A program made the position numbers and the translations under genes. Below, in pieces: positions 37,538 through 49,413 of a stretch of DNA of 64,000 nucleotides. Within the stretch, counting starts at the first letter, position 1. Each line of letters opens with the position of its first letter. Origin of the DNA: Trichaptum fuscoviolaceum (Eukaryota > Basidiomycota > Agaricomycetes > Hymenochaetales > Trichaptaceae); contig CAJSYZ010000012.1 of assembly GCA_910574455.1 (NCBI GenBank), forward strand, positions 1,791,317 through 1,855,316, written 5' to 3'. Under the pieces are notes generated by a model. It had not been told where the DNA came from and made no database searches. It was given only the letters and a program-made list of their open reading frames with translations.

Positions 37538-38270
37538 CTACATAACCACACAACACGAGTTTTGCTAAGAATATGAGAAGACTTTGAGATGGAGAAGAGC
37601 ATTCAAGAACGAACTGTCAGCACTGACCTGCTTCGTCGTCCGAAAGAACAGCTTACTACTTTCACTCAATGACTTACTTTGCGCCACAATGTCATCGAGT
37701 TTCTCTCCTCTGGCCAAGACAGCTTCGATTGTCTGATGGAGCATCACCTTTGTCTCATCGAGCTCCTCTTGTATCCGTGTTATCTGATAGGCATCTCGAG
37801 GATCTTATACTGCCGAATGAACTCCTCGATTTGGGGGAAATGGATAGGTGGCGAAGAGTAGGCGCTCGCGGGAACCTCGATAGCGAAAGTCTCGAGTGTC
37901 TTGGTGAGGATGGAGAATGCAGCCCTGACAGGGTACTCGCGATCGGTTACAATGACGGCTTCCATGCCCTCTCTGTTCAGTACTTGCACCAAGACACATG
38001 GAAAGAAGAACATTGCGTACCTGTAAGGCCAGTTCCATCACCCCCCTCGCGATTATACGAGTGGAAAATATAGTCATTTTCCTGCACACTCTGCCTCTGA
38101 CCTGGACCCAAGCGACCCAAACGTTCGATGACGGTTGTCGTGAAAAAGTCTATGAACTCTGCAACAGCCCCTCTTTGGTAGAAGGAGAAACACGAGAGAT
38201 CTTTCGCCGAGGCGAGCTTAGTCGCAGTCCCATCGATGACACTCAAGATGGTGAGGCTATATATTTTCAT
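37538..38270 (-). pseudogene. Second YKT6 copy with a one-base frameshift
   Basis: Tandem paralogue of the intact YKT6. Exon 1 (start 38270) has MKIYSLTILSV, LSCFSFYQRG and GQRQSVQE; exon 2 has VIVTDREYPVRAAF; the SNARE helix has QEELDETKVMLHQTIEA and LARGEKLDDI; the last exon encodes QNSCCVVM-stop at 37538-37540. Between 37806 and 37807 one base is missing compared with the sister copy: the frame reads RQYKILEMPIR-stop where the sister has RQYQDPKNADAI. The frame on the far side of this point is intact right through the prenylation motif. Either the gene is recently inactivated, or the sequence has a single error. If real, translation would end after the longin domain and lose the SNARE helix and the lipid anchor. 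Confidence 0.8.
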
Positions 38271-38472
38271 CTTGTTTGCATGCGAGGAGAGGCAGGGGAG
38301 ACAGAGTCAAAGGCATCATGGTTGAGGGAGAGACGCTAACGCAAGGCTATTTATTGTCCCGCATTGCGCAGCCACTTTGCATCTTTCGACGTATTTTTAG
38401 ATGTAATTCATCACCACAATACATATATCAAGTACACTTGCATACGAGATCTACTATCACTAGTTCTGCGTC

Positions 38473-39671
38473 TTAATCCTTCCCGACAAGGGGCTGTTTC
38501 AACTTTACAACAAGCGAGCGCCTGACTTCCTCATGCTCTGATCCAAAATACCTTTGCGATGCAAAGCTCCAGCCAATATTCCCAACAATCCACTGTTCCA
38601 TCGCAAACACATACTTCGCCACATCCTGGTCCACGCCGGGGGCGATCGAAGGGAGTGCTTCCTTATCTCTAAGAAATGAATGCAAGAGCGATTTGAAAAG
38701 TACCCCAACATGATCAGCCGCTTGCTGGAGCGTTAAATTCCTTTCGCGCATCAGCACTGTGAGGAGGTTATTTCCGCCATGGCCAGGCTTGGCCTGTTCT
38801 TTATTGTAAGTATAGAGATCCTTTTCAATAGTCAACTCCCATTCTGACGTGGCGATCGGTTTGTTCGGACTTACATTAGCATAATCGACCGCATCAACCG
38901 CAGTCCAGTACATCTCGTTGAGAAGGTCGTTTCTGAGTACGACATCCGGGAGGTCAAGGCCAAGCACATACTCAGCCAGCGCAAGGCAAATACGGACCCC
39001 TCCGTTTTCACGACGATGAGGTTCGTATTCCTCAAAGCAGAGAACTCGGTGTCGTTGGCGCAAATCAGCCTCGTGTAAAACACTCTCAAGATAGCCGGAA
39101 AAATGTTCTACAAGACGCTGCCCTCTGTTTGGAGTGGCGTCGGAGGCAACTCTGTCTCTGAACCTAGATCCAAATCGTTTGTCATGGATTTGCATCTCCA
39201 AGGAGATGAGGGCAGAGAGTTACGCCATTGTCATGTGTACTATGGGTGGGCCTTCTTGAATCTCGCCCTTCATGGCTTTATCAACAAGGTCAATCGTTTC
39301 GCGGACACCAGACAGGTCCTGATCATCCGTGATCTCATCGACAGAATAAAGCAGGTTCATGCAGTCACAGCAAGTGCGCAGTTCCTCGGGGCCTGCATAT
39401 GGATACGTGTACGACGCCAATAGTTCCGTTGCGCTTCGCACAAAGTGCTGACGCTTTGTATCACTGAATAGGTGCAATATCAACGACTCTGTCAAAGCAG
39501 AGGACTCTGCGGCTAAGATGAGCATCAAGCAAGCAGGTATGTCAGCTAATGCGTGTAGCGACACTTGAATGATGGTGTATCACCTGCTTTCTCGTAGTTC
39601 GGGTTCGTAGACGGGTTCCATGGGCAGATTTTTAGAAGATCGGGAAGGACCAGGCTATCGTAGTGAGACAT
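38473..39671 (-). CDS. Sesquiterpene synthase TPS3
   Basis: Third member of the local terpene cyclase family, 337 residues from exons 39671-39584, 39512-39224, 39163-38875 and 38820-38473. Exon 1 has LPDLLKICPW and NPNYEKA. Exon 2 carries KRQHFVRSATELLASYTYPY, very close to TPS1, and the metal motif DEITDDQD. Exon 3 starts FRDRV, where the sisters have WKERL or WRERF. The second metal motif NDLYTYNKE spans the last intron, and ASQRYFGSE gives the RY pair. The usual W-I-x-x-F signature after AESSA is replaced by a divergent stretch two residues longer (LTESLILHLF). It lies 200 bases upstream of the frameshifted YKT6 copy on the same strand. Probably active, since all metal ligands remain. Confidence 0.87.
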
Positions 39672-40477
39672 AGTGCTGATTGTTCGAGGGGCTTAGCTTG
39701 GAGAGACTGATAGAGGACATCCTTGACATGTACCGTTTTTAAAAGAGTCTTCAACTCCTATGCAGCTCCGAGTCTATTTGCAATTGCGTAGAGGTAGGTG
39801 TACACCTGAGATAACATCAACACTAAAGTCATGATTTAATGCGCTAGTCATTCTGTGGCTTTTATGGGGGGAGGGGTTCGATGACGTTTGATGCGTTCCC
39901 TTAGGCTCAAAAGTCATTGTCGGAGCCAAAGGCGTTGCGAAAGGTGACTAGCGTTTACACAGAAAGGACGAACATACAATCAGCGACGATCTGTTGAATG
40001 AGAAAATATACCCATTTGAGCAGATATCAAGGCCTTCGTAGGATCAGAAAGATGGCACTGACCGAGCCTGTGAAGTGTAGCGAGTCATCACTGCACCGAG
40101 TGAGATTCGACTGCATATCTAGGCGCTGCTTGACAGATTGTTTGAAGACACATGAATGATAGATTTACTTGGATCCCCGGATGGGAATCGCAAGTTCGAG
40201 GCTACGGGGTAAGGCAACTCCAAGGTAAGACGAACGATACACCGTAATAGTTGTCGTTACCATTGAATCCATGTGAGCTATAGATATACCATTGGGCACA
40301 ATTTGTAAAATTCTATGGCCCTATACCTATGTAAGTGACGCTCTGACGTTGAGAGCAGAGACACTTACAAATACTAGTTCAACGCAGTACCTCACGAACT
40401 CAGGCTTGATAGCAGATGTAATTATTAGCTATTACAGTACAGTTTCTAGCACAGGCGACTGAATCGAGTTCGGGATT
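39672..40477. other. Intergenic between TPS3 and SPF1
   Basis: About 800 bases. A TATA-like TTTTAAAAA on the minus strand lies about 65 bases before the TPS3 start. No gene recognised. Confidence 0.45.
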
Positions 40478-43400
40478 TTATTGCTCCTTCTTAGCACTTT
40501 CTTCCGCCTTCTTCGCAACTTCTTCAGCTTGCCTCCGCTGTTCTCTTCGCTCTCTGCCACGCGTAACCATCTCCTTTGGTTCCAAGTCAGCGAATAGCCG
40601 CTTGCAAATGTTTTCCACGAGCCAGCATCCGACGAAGTCTGCAATCATTGCTCCAGAAAGTCTGACTTTGAACTTTAAAAGAGGACGGCATCAGGTAAAG
40701 GTCATGAGATATCAATAGAGTACTGAAGACGTACGAATGTCTGCATTTCAACAATCTGCAACCAACGGTTGAGTTCAGGCATGAAGTCCGTGGCCCCAGA
40801 GAAGGCGACAGCACTTGCGCCAACAAGACCATAATAGAGCGTGGAATTCTCTCTGATTCCCTCTCGGAATGGTCGCCCCTTCACCAAAAGTTAATCAAAG
40901 ATCTAATGATGGGATGGTATTTAAATCACCTGGAAATTGATCGCAAAAGTAGAAACTTGCTGCGAAAGTCCGATCAGGTAGATAGCTGTATTGAGCAGAT
41001 TGGGCTCGAATTTGGCCTCCAAGTCAATCGGGCCTCTTCTACAAAACGATAGGCGGTATAATTAATGGTCGAAGCAATTGTCAGAGGGAAAGAAACTTAC
41101 ACTTCGAGCGCATTAGAAAGGTTGGTAATATAGATCATGGAGACTATATGTATGGCAAACTGCAAGATGATTGACAAGAAAACATAGAAATTGAAGATAT
41201 TTCCCAGCGGACGCTCTCGCGAAAGTTTCTCAACAGGCTGAAAAGTAGTTTGTCAGCAAAAATGTGGGATAATTACATGTGAAAACCTACCCTTGCTCGC
41301 GAGATGCACAAAAAGCAAACTGACATCAACATACCCGTGATAGTAACCTGGTAGTCGCCGTACTTGATACCATCAAGGTATTGAACACTGAGAGCGTATG
41401 CAGAAATGAGGCAGTTCAAGGCAAGGATTTTATACATTTGAACAGTAGCCACAAGGGTGCAGCGACCCTGTCGAATGATGTGTGCGACTATTGCAAGCAG
41501 ATGTTAAAAACATAATTGGATGATTTTAGCGAATATACTTACTGCTGCTGACATTGGAAAGTTTCGAAGTGAAAGGAGCGGCGCAGGATGCATCCCCAAG
41601 CTTAATCTTTGGAACATCGCCCTCGTCATCCATATCTGCCATGGCGTTAGAGATGGTATCCATATCGAACTTCAGAGGTAGACACATGAGTTAGTGGCTA
41701 AATAATAAGTCCTTAGCGTAGACATACCCTTTCCAAAGGATTCCGTTCCCTAGCAGTACGTTGTTGTTCCGCAGCCCTGACCTGCACTTCTACTAGTTCT
41801 GGGTGTGCCGCAGCAAGAGCAGCGGGAACAGGGGGAGGAGGCTGGTTGAATCTCTGGCTGACCTTCAACTGGGTTTCGTACACCTTCTTTAAGCGCTCGA
41901 TCCTCTGGTGCTCCGCAATTTTTTTGAGGTCTTCCGGGGTCCCGTCGAGGAGTGCTACTCCAATGTGAGCCTGTTTGAGTGCTCCGACATCGTTCGTACC
42001 GTCACCCGCCATGAGTGTGATGAAGCCAAGAGATTTGAGAGCGGTAAGGATGGATTCCTTCTGAGAAGGCGAGACTCGGGCGTAGACCCAGGTATGTTGA
42101 ACGAGGTTCTTCCAGGCGGGCTTCCCTTCGAACTGTTTGACCGCTGCTCCAGTCATGCAGATATCGTATTTTTCAAGCAGAGACTGATCGATAGGCTGAG
42201 AGGGGTCAACGGGGATGTTTAAAGTTTCTTCCACATTCCTCCATTCAAGATCTATCATTCGGGGGTCAATAATCGAGGAAAAATATCAAAATTTGGGTAT
42301 AAATTGACTCACCAGCCTCATTTGCCGCGTTTTCTTTGAGGTCGAGGATAAGAGCATCGCGATCAACGATTTCCACATCTCGGGCCACGTGGACTGCAGT
42401 TAAAGGGTTATCGCCGGTAATCATGATGCACTAAAACAGATCAGAGAATGTAGGAAATGATGGATGTCCAACTCGACTTACTCGGTGAGAAGAATCTGCC
42501 AAGGCCTTGAGGGTCTCAACAGCGTCTTCTTTGAGTGGACAATGAAACACAAGGAAGCCCGCAAAACGCATGTTACTCTCGACCTGTTCACGAGCAAGAT
42601 GCAGAATCTTATCATTGGACATGCTATCCATTTCCTTCACACCAAGCGCAAGCACTCTACTCCCGCGTCTCGTGAACCATTTGTACGTCTCGTCGTAATT
42701 ATCCGGGACGACCGCCAACATGCCTTTGATTGTCTCCGGCGCACCCTTGACGGCGGCAAATGCGCGTCCACCGGCATTCTTTGGTACAGAGACGGTCGAC
42801 ATGCGCTTTAGGGCGGAAGAGAATTGGAATCTTCGGCGAATATGCAGCTCGAGTGCAGCCGCTTGAGGGTGAGTGGGTGCGACTTTGTCGCCAGACAGCA
42901 GGTTCCAGTCTAGTGCTTCGAGAGCGGTCTTTTCCATGGGGTCACCGACGATGGTACCGTCATCTAAGCGCACCAATGCGTGGGCCGACGCCAGGCATAG
43001 CATTGTATCCCGTCCAGCTTCGCGTACATTGACGAGTTTCAGACGATCAGAAGGACTGTAGATAATTGATACCAAGATTTCCTTATCAGCGTCAGATCTT
43101 GATCTAGATTCCGAAAGAAACTTACTCTATGCCTACAACACCCTCAACGACAAGACTTTCTGCCGTAATAGTTCCAGTCTTGTCGAAGCAGCACACATCA
43201 ACCCTTCCAGCAAAAGGAATACGGAACGGCTCTGTGCAGAAGATCGCGTACTTCTGTAATGCAACTAAACTCGCGTTTACCGCTAAACTCAGCTCCATCG
43301 GCAGTTCGGGCGGGACGACACTTGTTATGATCATGACGCAGTCCAACAACAATTTGCTCTTCTTCAAGCCACGTTCGATACCTTTAACCCAGACATACCA

Positions 43401-44833
43401 GCTTGCGGCAATAGCGAAAATAAGGAGGAAGCCGATAAAAAGGAAGGATTCTACGTTGTTCGCGCTGACGCGTTCCGTGCTGAACAGCATTGTACGGACA
43501 AGCTGACCTTGAGCCGTACCGAAGCCTGTGCGAAGGACAACCGCAAGGCAACCACCATCTGGCGTGCACGCTGGCTCACCGGAACTGGATTGCAGGATCT
43601 TCGTCCCGCCAAAGAGGGTGGCGTTCTTGTGTGCACCATCAACGTCTAAAATAGCATCTGCCTCCCATAGCTCGATGGACTCTTTGAGCAGAGGAGTTGA
43701 TTCGCCGGAGAGCATAGCCTCGTTGACAATGCAAGTACCACGTACAAGGAGTAGATCAGCAGGAATGGTTGTTTCCGTATTTTGATTTGCTTGGCGAACT
43801 GCATGAATGGTTATTAGATCTATTTCATAACAAGACAAATTTTGCTCTTACCCAACGATACCACGTCTCCAGGGAGAAGTTCATCGGTTTGCACCTTATC
43901 CCATTTTCCATCACGATAGCATTGAATTGGATACGGCTCGATCGACATTGAGCGGAATTCAGTAAGTGTGCGTACTCGCTGCCACACGACCGTACATTCG
44001 AACATGACGAGCATGAAGAGCGTAAACAGACTGTAATACCAGTATTCGTCCAAGCACCACAACCCAACACAGAAAATTTGGAATACGAAGAACGGAGCGG
44101 TCGCATGTTCGACAAAGAGCGCACTAAACGCAGGGATGGGGATGTTGAATGTATTCTTTCCGTAAAGCGACAGCAGTGTTGCGATATCAGCAGAAGAAAG
44201 ACCTTTTGTTTCGTTCTTTGCTGCGCTGATTTGAGCTCCGGCTTCTAGTTGATACTTGCTGAGTGGTGGCTTGGTAGATGAAGGATACGGAAGGGGAGCA
44301 AACACAGGTGGATTATCTGCAAGAAGCACATATGTGTCTTGCTGGTACGAGAACGTATAGGTTGTGTGGTCCTTTGGCTAATGACAAGTGTAAATTATGT
44401 TCAAATGTAATATGACACGTCACTCACATCTTTCTTGCGCAATGGTACAATCTCACCCTTCCCTCTATGCTCTACTGGGACGATGCGGATACAATCTGCG
44501 TCTTGAATAGAACCTGCACCTCTACAGGTAATGAAAGCGAGTGCTCCGGTGCTCCAGCGCGTTGCGAGGAAACTGAGAGCATGTCCTGCACCCAAAGACA
44601 CACACGCAAGGAATGTCCATTCTTCGCTCTTTATCCAGTCGTCATATCTGATGAAATACGCATATGCGAGCAGAGGGTAGAGCGAAAGAAAAGGAAGGGT
44701 ATAAATGTGCATCCACCATGGAAGCTTCGCGTGCAGAGATGCACGAGAAATTTCCGGGGAATCAATGGTGACAGACACCCTTAATGAATGGTTATAAGAC
44801 ACTTCCTTATATCTGAATTCAAAAGACTCACAT
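40478..44833 (-). CDS. SPF1: P5A-type ATPase Spf1 (ER transmembrane helix dislocase)
   Basis: ER membrane P-type ATPase of the P5A class, which removes mis-inserted transmembrane helices; loss disturbs manganese, sterol and protein homeostasis in yeast. About ten exons. Order of marks: N-terminal SPEISRASLHAKLPWWMHIY; two-helix P5A-specific hairpin; SGES actuator loop in EAMLSGESTP; the P5A helix motif PPELPME near 43290; phosphorylation site DKTGT near 43180; nucleotide-binding KGAPE; TGDNPLT; and MAGDGTNDVGALKQ near 42000. Six C-terminal helices and a basic Glu/Arg/Lys tail ending KKEQ follow. About 1,200 residues, full length. The best start model splits the ATG across an intron: AT at 44833-44832, G at 44779. 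No other in-frame ATG precedes the conserved N terminus. Confidence 0.93.
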
Positions 44834-45258
44834 CTCTTCCTCCTAGAAGCTAACAGTCGCGAAAGATGCGAGCAAAAGTAAAGTGTGAGTGCTTGCGTGG
44901 AGGATTCAAATTTCTGATGTCAAAGCTAACCCTAGTGCGTTTGGACTCGGAGGTAAATTAGGGTTAAGTAAATACTCAAAGCTCTTTTCCGGGTACAGCC
45001 TTACAGGCCTGAGGCCTCATTTGCTTTCGCCACCCTCTGCACACACCCAGAATCCCAGAAACTGTAGAAGCCCAACGAATTCGAAGTCGTCTGCTTGCTC
45101 ACCATGAATTCAGATCATCCAATAACTTACACCTCTTAGCCCTTCATATACGGACTTGGAGCCAACGTGGTCAAACAGCTATCAAGCAAGTAGGACTACA
45201 AAATTCCATCAAATATTCAGCTAGTAAAACTTGTCCCATTTCTAGGTCGCCACCCGAG
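44834..45258. other. Intergenic upstream of SPF1
   Basis: 425 bases between the SPF1 start and the stop of the next minus-strand gene. It contains AACCCTA and TTAGGGTTA, inverted relative to each other and about 30 bases apart. No gene recognised. Confidence 0.45.
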
Positions 45259-48200
45259 CTACTGTCTGGCTTGAGGCAATACTTGATCACACTTTCCGCA
45301 GCGTTTCCGCACTATTTGGTGACATTCGTCGCATGTTTCATCCTCGCAGACCTGGCCAAGTTGGGATGAAGTATTTTGTTCCTCGTCCCTAGCATCGGAA
45401 CTACTCTTTGACGATGTATCTTCGGGAGGCTTGGATGCAACTTCAGTCGACTTAGTAGTAGAAGATACGCCATTGCTCTTTGGAGTTGCTTTGCCAGCGG
45501 TCGCCAGTCGGGGTGGTGATGACTTCGGTGAAGTTGTCGCATTACTGGAGGGTGTCGCTTGCGTTTGAGTCACAGGCTTACTTGTAATTTGAGGGGTGCT
45601 ACTCTGCTGTTTGGGTTTCTGCGCTGCCTGTGGGGTAGGGTTTTGGATGGGAGTGGAAGGCAAGGCATGAGAACTTGTAGCAGATTGTTCAGATGATCTG
45701 ACCGCTGCCTTTGGGGTAGGGTTTTGAATAGGTGTGGGAGGTAGAGAAGGAGAACTTGGAGCAGATTGTTCAGATGCTCTAACTACTGTAGGCATTTTCG
45801 ATCCTTCTGTCGCCTTACGGGTAGGAAATGCTTTCGCGATCGGGGCTGCAGGCTTTTTCACCTCCGACTTCGGGTGCGTATGAAGAGGCAAGGAGTCACG
45901 CCGAACTACCTTCCTGCACTTTCTGCATTCAAATTCATCATGTTCGCAATCTGCTGTGAAATCCGCTGTATCGCGGTTCGTCCTTTGAACTTCAGTCACC
46001 GGAGTTGGTGTCGAACCTTCTCCCGGTCGCTGCTCTTTCGCCGGTGTTCCTGATGCCTCTTTGGTAGCTTGATTCGGCGGTGCTTGCTTTCTTGTAGGCT
46101 TTGGCTTCGTTGCTGCAATTTGGGGACTGCTTCTATCACTTGAGCTCCCTTTTTCTGCAGAGGGTTGCCCCTCAGATATAGTATGTGATGTGAGAGGTAA
46201 AGATGTGTCTTCTGATACTTGTTTCTTGATTTTCGATTCTGCTTCATTTCCCCCAGATTTATCTTTCAATTTACCTTCTCCCTTCGGTTTACCTCCAGCC
46301 TGTGTCAACTGAGGCGACTTCAATTTCGATTGTGAAGGGTTTGTCGGTTTCATGAGTGGGTTAGAAACTGAGTCTGAGGAATTTGACTGCAGTTCAGGAG
46401 GACTTGGATTTACCTTATCACGTTCTCTCTGTTCAGGCGAAGCTACCTGGCTTGTGCTAGCACTATCACTGTGTCCTGAATCTTCTGCATGTCCTTCACC
46501 ACCGGCAATCTCCTTGGAAGCCATTTGCGGATCTTCTATGGTTGGAGGACTTACAACCTCCCCTGCAATAGTTTCTTCATCCATCGGCCTTGACTCGATG
46601 GCAGCCCTCGCCTCTTTCGTCGCCTTGGCTTCTATTAAAGTAGATTGTCAGTCATTAGCGTTCACAATATTTGATAAACTCACTCTTGATGCCTGGACTT
46701 GCCGCTGCTGTCTCTCCCTTTCCTGCATTTGGTACTTTTGCAGCAGCATCCCCGGCTCGCGCGGCTTTTCCCTCAGATACATTTTCCTTCGTCGGAGCTC
46801 CTGAGTCTGAGCCAGAACTGATAATCTTATGCAATAACTTCTTGACTCCGTGCTCCTCGTCGGTTCCTTCATCTGACTTAGATTTTTTCTGTGTTTGTTC
46901 ATCGTCCAGATCTGTCGCCGTGCCCTCCTTCTTGTGAGGACCCCTTATAGGTCCTTGCGGCGAGATTGACTCATCACCTGACTTTTTGTCGGGCTCAATT
47001 CGAAAAGATGGATCACTACCATGCTTTACGTTCGTCGCTGGCGGAGGCTCAGTTGAACTGGACGATAGAGGAGCTTTCTTCTTCGCCGACGACGGAGAGA
47101 CTTGGCCCTTCAATTCTTTTACCTTTCCTCTCGCATCATGGGTTTCAGATAGTGGCTGGTCGGATGTTCGGCTTGTATCTCCAGACGGCCTGGATTTACT
47201 CTTTCCATCGGCATCCTTTTCTACCAACTTACCTTTCGGTGATGTGACAGTTTGCGCCTTACCCGTAGGTGTAGCTTTGGTAGGTACCGTGCGTGACGGT
47301 TTCTGCTCAGCGAACGCCTCTGCTTCTGAATTTGTCTTTTCAGAACCTGTTTCAATAAATTAGTTATTAATGAAGAACAAGAAATTGATTCAAGTGCTCT
47401 CACCAGTCTCGACTTGGCCTTTAAGCACATCTATGTCCTTTCTGCTTTCATCAGCTTTGCCTCTTGCCTTGTCATTAAGCTTTTTAGGAGGATCATTCTT
47501 CGCTCGCGGCGCATTCGTAACTCCCTCTCTTTCCGCTGGCTTTTTCTTGACTTTGGCTTTTTCTTCTGTCGAATCTGTTACGGATTGAACCTCGATGTCG
47601 CTCCTTTCTCCGGTCTTAGAGCGCGTAGAATTACTTGATTTCGTCCCCTTCCGTTCAGTTTTGACGTCTTCCATTGGCTTCTTATCGATAGAAGCTTCAG
47701 GCTGTTCTTCAGCAATTGAGAAATCACTGTCAGCCACTATTGGTGCCGGATCGCGCTCAGAGCTTGTTTTGCTGCCCTTGCCGGCACTCGCAATCCTGGC
47801 CTCCTTGGTATCAGATGTTCCCTTGGGCGTTTTGGGCGGGATCATATCTTTACCCGCTCTTGGTTGCGCTTGGGAGGTTTGTTGTGTAGTATTATCTATA
47901 GCCTTGTCGTCGCTTGTCTCGCTCGACGTCAATTCTTTCTTCGGTTCGGGAGTATGCAAAGACGCAGCACGCCCTGTTGAAAGGGATGTCAGGTTTAAAC
48001 AGTATTTTTCTAAAATCGTGTTTACCTTCATTATCGTCTCGACTTTGCTTGTGGGCGGGTTTCTTGGTATGACCATCTTCAGCTTTCTTTACATCAGCTG
48101 GTGTACCTGTTCCGGAGCTGGACTTGAATACATCGAAAAAACTTTTGAACCCCTGTCCTTTCTCAGTTTCTTGGGCGCCAGGAGCGGGCTGCTTTGCCTT

Positions 48201-48547
48201 CTTGACCTTCGATGCTGCGTCACCGTTATCAGCAGAATTCTTTCCTTGTGTTTTCTTAGGAACCTCTTTGGATCGGTTAACTTCTGAGCTTGCACCGTCT
48301 TTGGAGCTTTGCACTGCGGCTACAGCATGAACTTCCACCCCAGGCTCTTGATCAGGAACAGCAGCCTCGTCACCTTCCGGAACGTTCTCGGTCCCCTTTT
48401 TCACGCGCGGCGGATCCCTGACTCGACCCTTCGGTTCTGTCGTATCATATATGTTAGCGTAAGTGAAACGATTATATGGGATTGAAGTCAAGTACTCTTA
48501 CTTTCGCCACCGGAGACATGAGATGTATCAGTTGGTTTATTCGGCAT
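45259..48547 (-). CDS. Large low-complexity Lys/Ser/Glu-rich protein with C-terminal Cys motifs
   Basis: I do not recognise this protein. Five or six long exons join in one frame from ATG at 48547 (first exon MPNKPTDTSHVSGGE) to the stop at 45259, about 1,000 residues. It is highly charged, rich in Lys, Ser, Glu, Pro and Thr, with almost no hydrophobic core, so it is probably disordered. Two Cys/His clusters near the C terminus could bind zinc: one with CEHDEFECRKCRK followed by LPLHTHP (near 45875-45955), and a terminal one with CEDETCDECHQIVRKRC and CGKCDQ (near 45265-45355). A 27-residue unit with PTPIQNPTP is repeated twice in tandem (45623-45784). A chromatin or cytoskeletal scaffold role is possible, but there is no direct evidence. 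Confidence 0.7.
45623..45784 (-). repeat. Two tandem 81-bp coding repeats
   Basis: Two direct copies with an 81-base period, in frame inside the low-complexity protein. Both encode the core SEQSA..TPIQNPTP with a few replacements, so the unit duplicated once and then diverged slightly. Confidence 0.75.
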
Positions 48548-49413
48548 ATAGGCCAGTAAAGCAGATTTTATTCTGTAGTCAAGTCAGGCCATGCTCATAT
48601 GTTGGAAAGTCAAGGTCCATTTACCAAGTATGTCAGAGCGGTCGTATGTCGTGTACGCTGGATATTTCAGTGACCCCGGGCCACCATCAACAAATTATGG
48701 ATACTGAAACTGATGATAGGATATTTCTACGCCCTGCACATTGTATTGCAAAGAAGAATCTGACCAACACTTGCAAAGCAATAAAGAAGAATAACGCATT
48801 AAGCTCTTTACGAGCGTAGTATAAGCAAAGTTGCATGCTGAAAGACATTCGAAAGCAAAGTCGAGATAAAAACGTGGGAAATATCGATCAACAACTTGAT
48901 GTTCGCGGAGATTGAACGTTAACTTGAAATCGACATACGAAATTGACTAGCTCGCTGTTCAAGCTAGCTGCTTCAAGAATGAGTATTCGGAACACATTTT
49001 TACGATAAGGGATGTGGATATCTTCTGACCGCCTGTGTCTCGTGCGTAGGCCTACATCGTACTGCGATCGTTGACTTCGGAGTTCCGGCATTCGAAACCG
49101 AGACTAACGAATATACTGCAGAAGAGAAGCCTACCACTGAAGGACACCGTTCACCTTAATTAGTTTCATTCAAATGATCTAAGCATTGTATTTATGTGTA
49201 CCAAACCTTTCTCTAATGTAGGGAGAGCTTTAAGTTTATCCAGCTACTGACTTTAACCTATATCAGTCACTCGAGGGGCAAAATGATAGCGTGCGTGAAG
49301 TCCCAATATACCAAGAAACAGATATCAGGATAAATATATGATGAGAGCCAAAGTCATACGAGTATCCCATAGACAACTGTACTACACAATGTAATAACCC
49401 CGAGATGCTGATC
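48548..49413. other. Intergenic upstream of the low-complexity protein
   Basis: About 870 bases, AT-rich, without a supported gene on either strand. Confidence 0.5.

Noticed and set aside
37780..37830. A very short intron to explain the YKT6 copy 2 frame break
   Set aside because: The only GT..AG pair there spans 27 bases and leads straight into a stop codon, so a one-base deletion is simpler.
44779..44802. Open frame for SPF1 starting at 44802
   Set aside because: The first codon there is GTG, not ATG; the split-ATG model fits splice signals better.
44930..44970. AACCCTA and TTAGGGTTA resembling telomere repeats
   Set aside because: Only single units in opposite orientation, with ordinary genes on both sides; chance or a small hairpin is more likely than an interstitial telomere.
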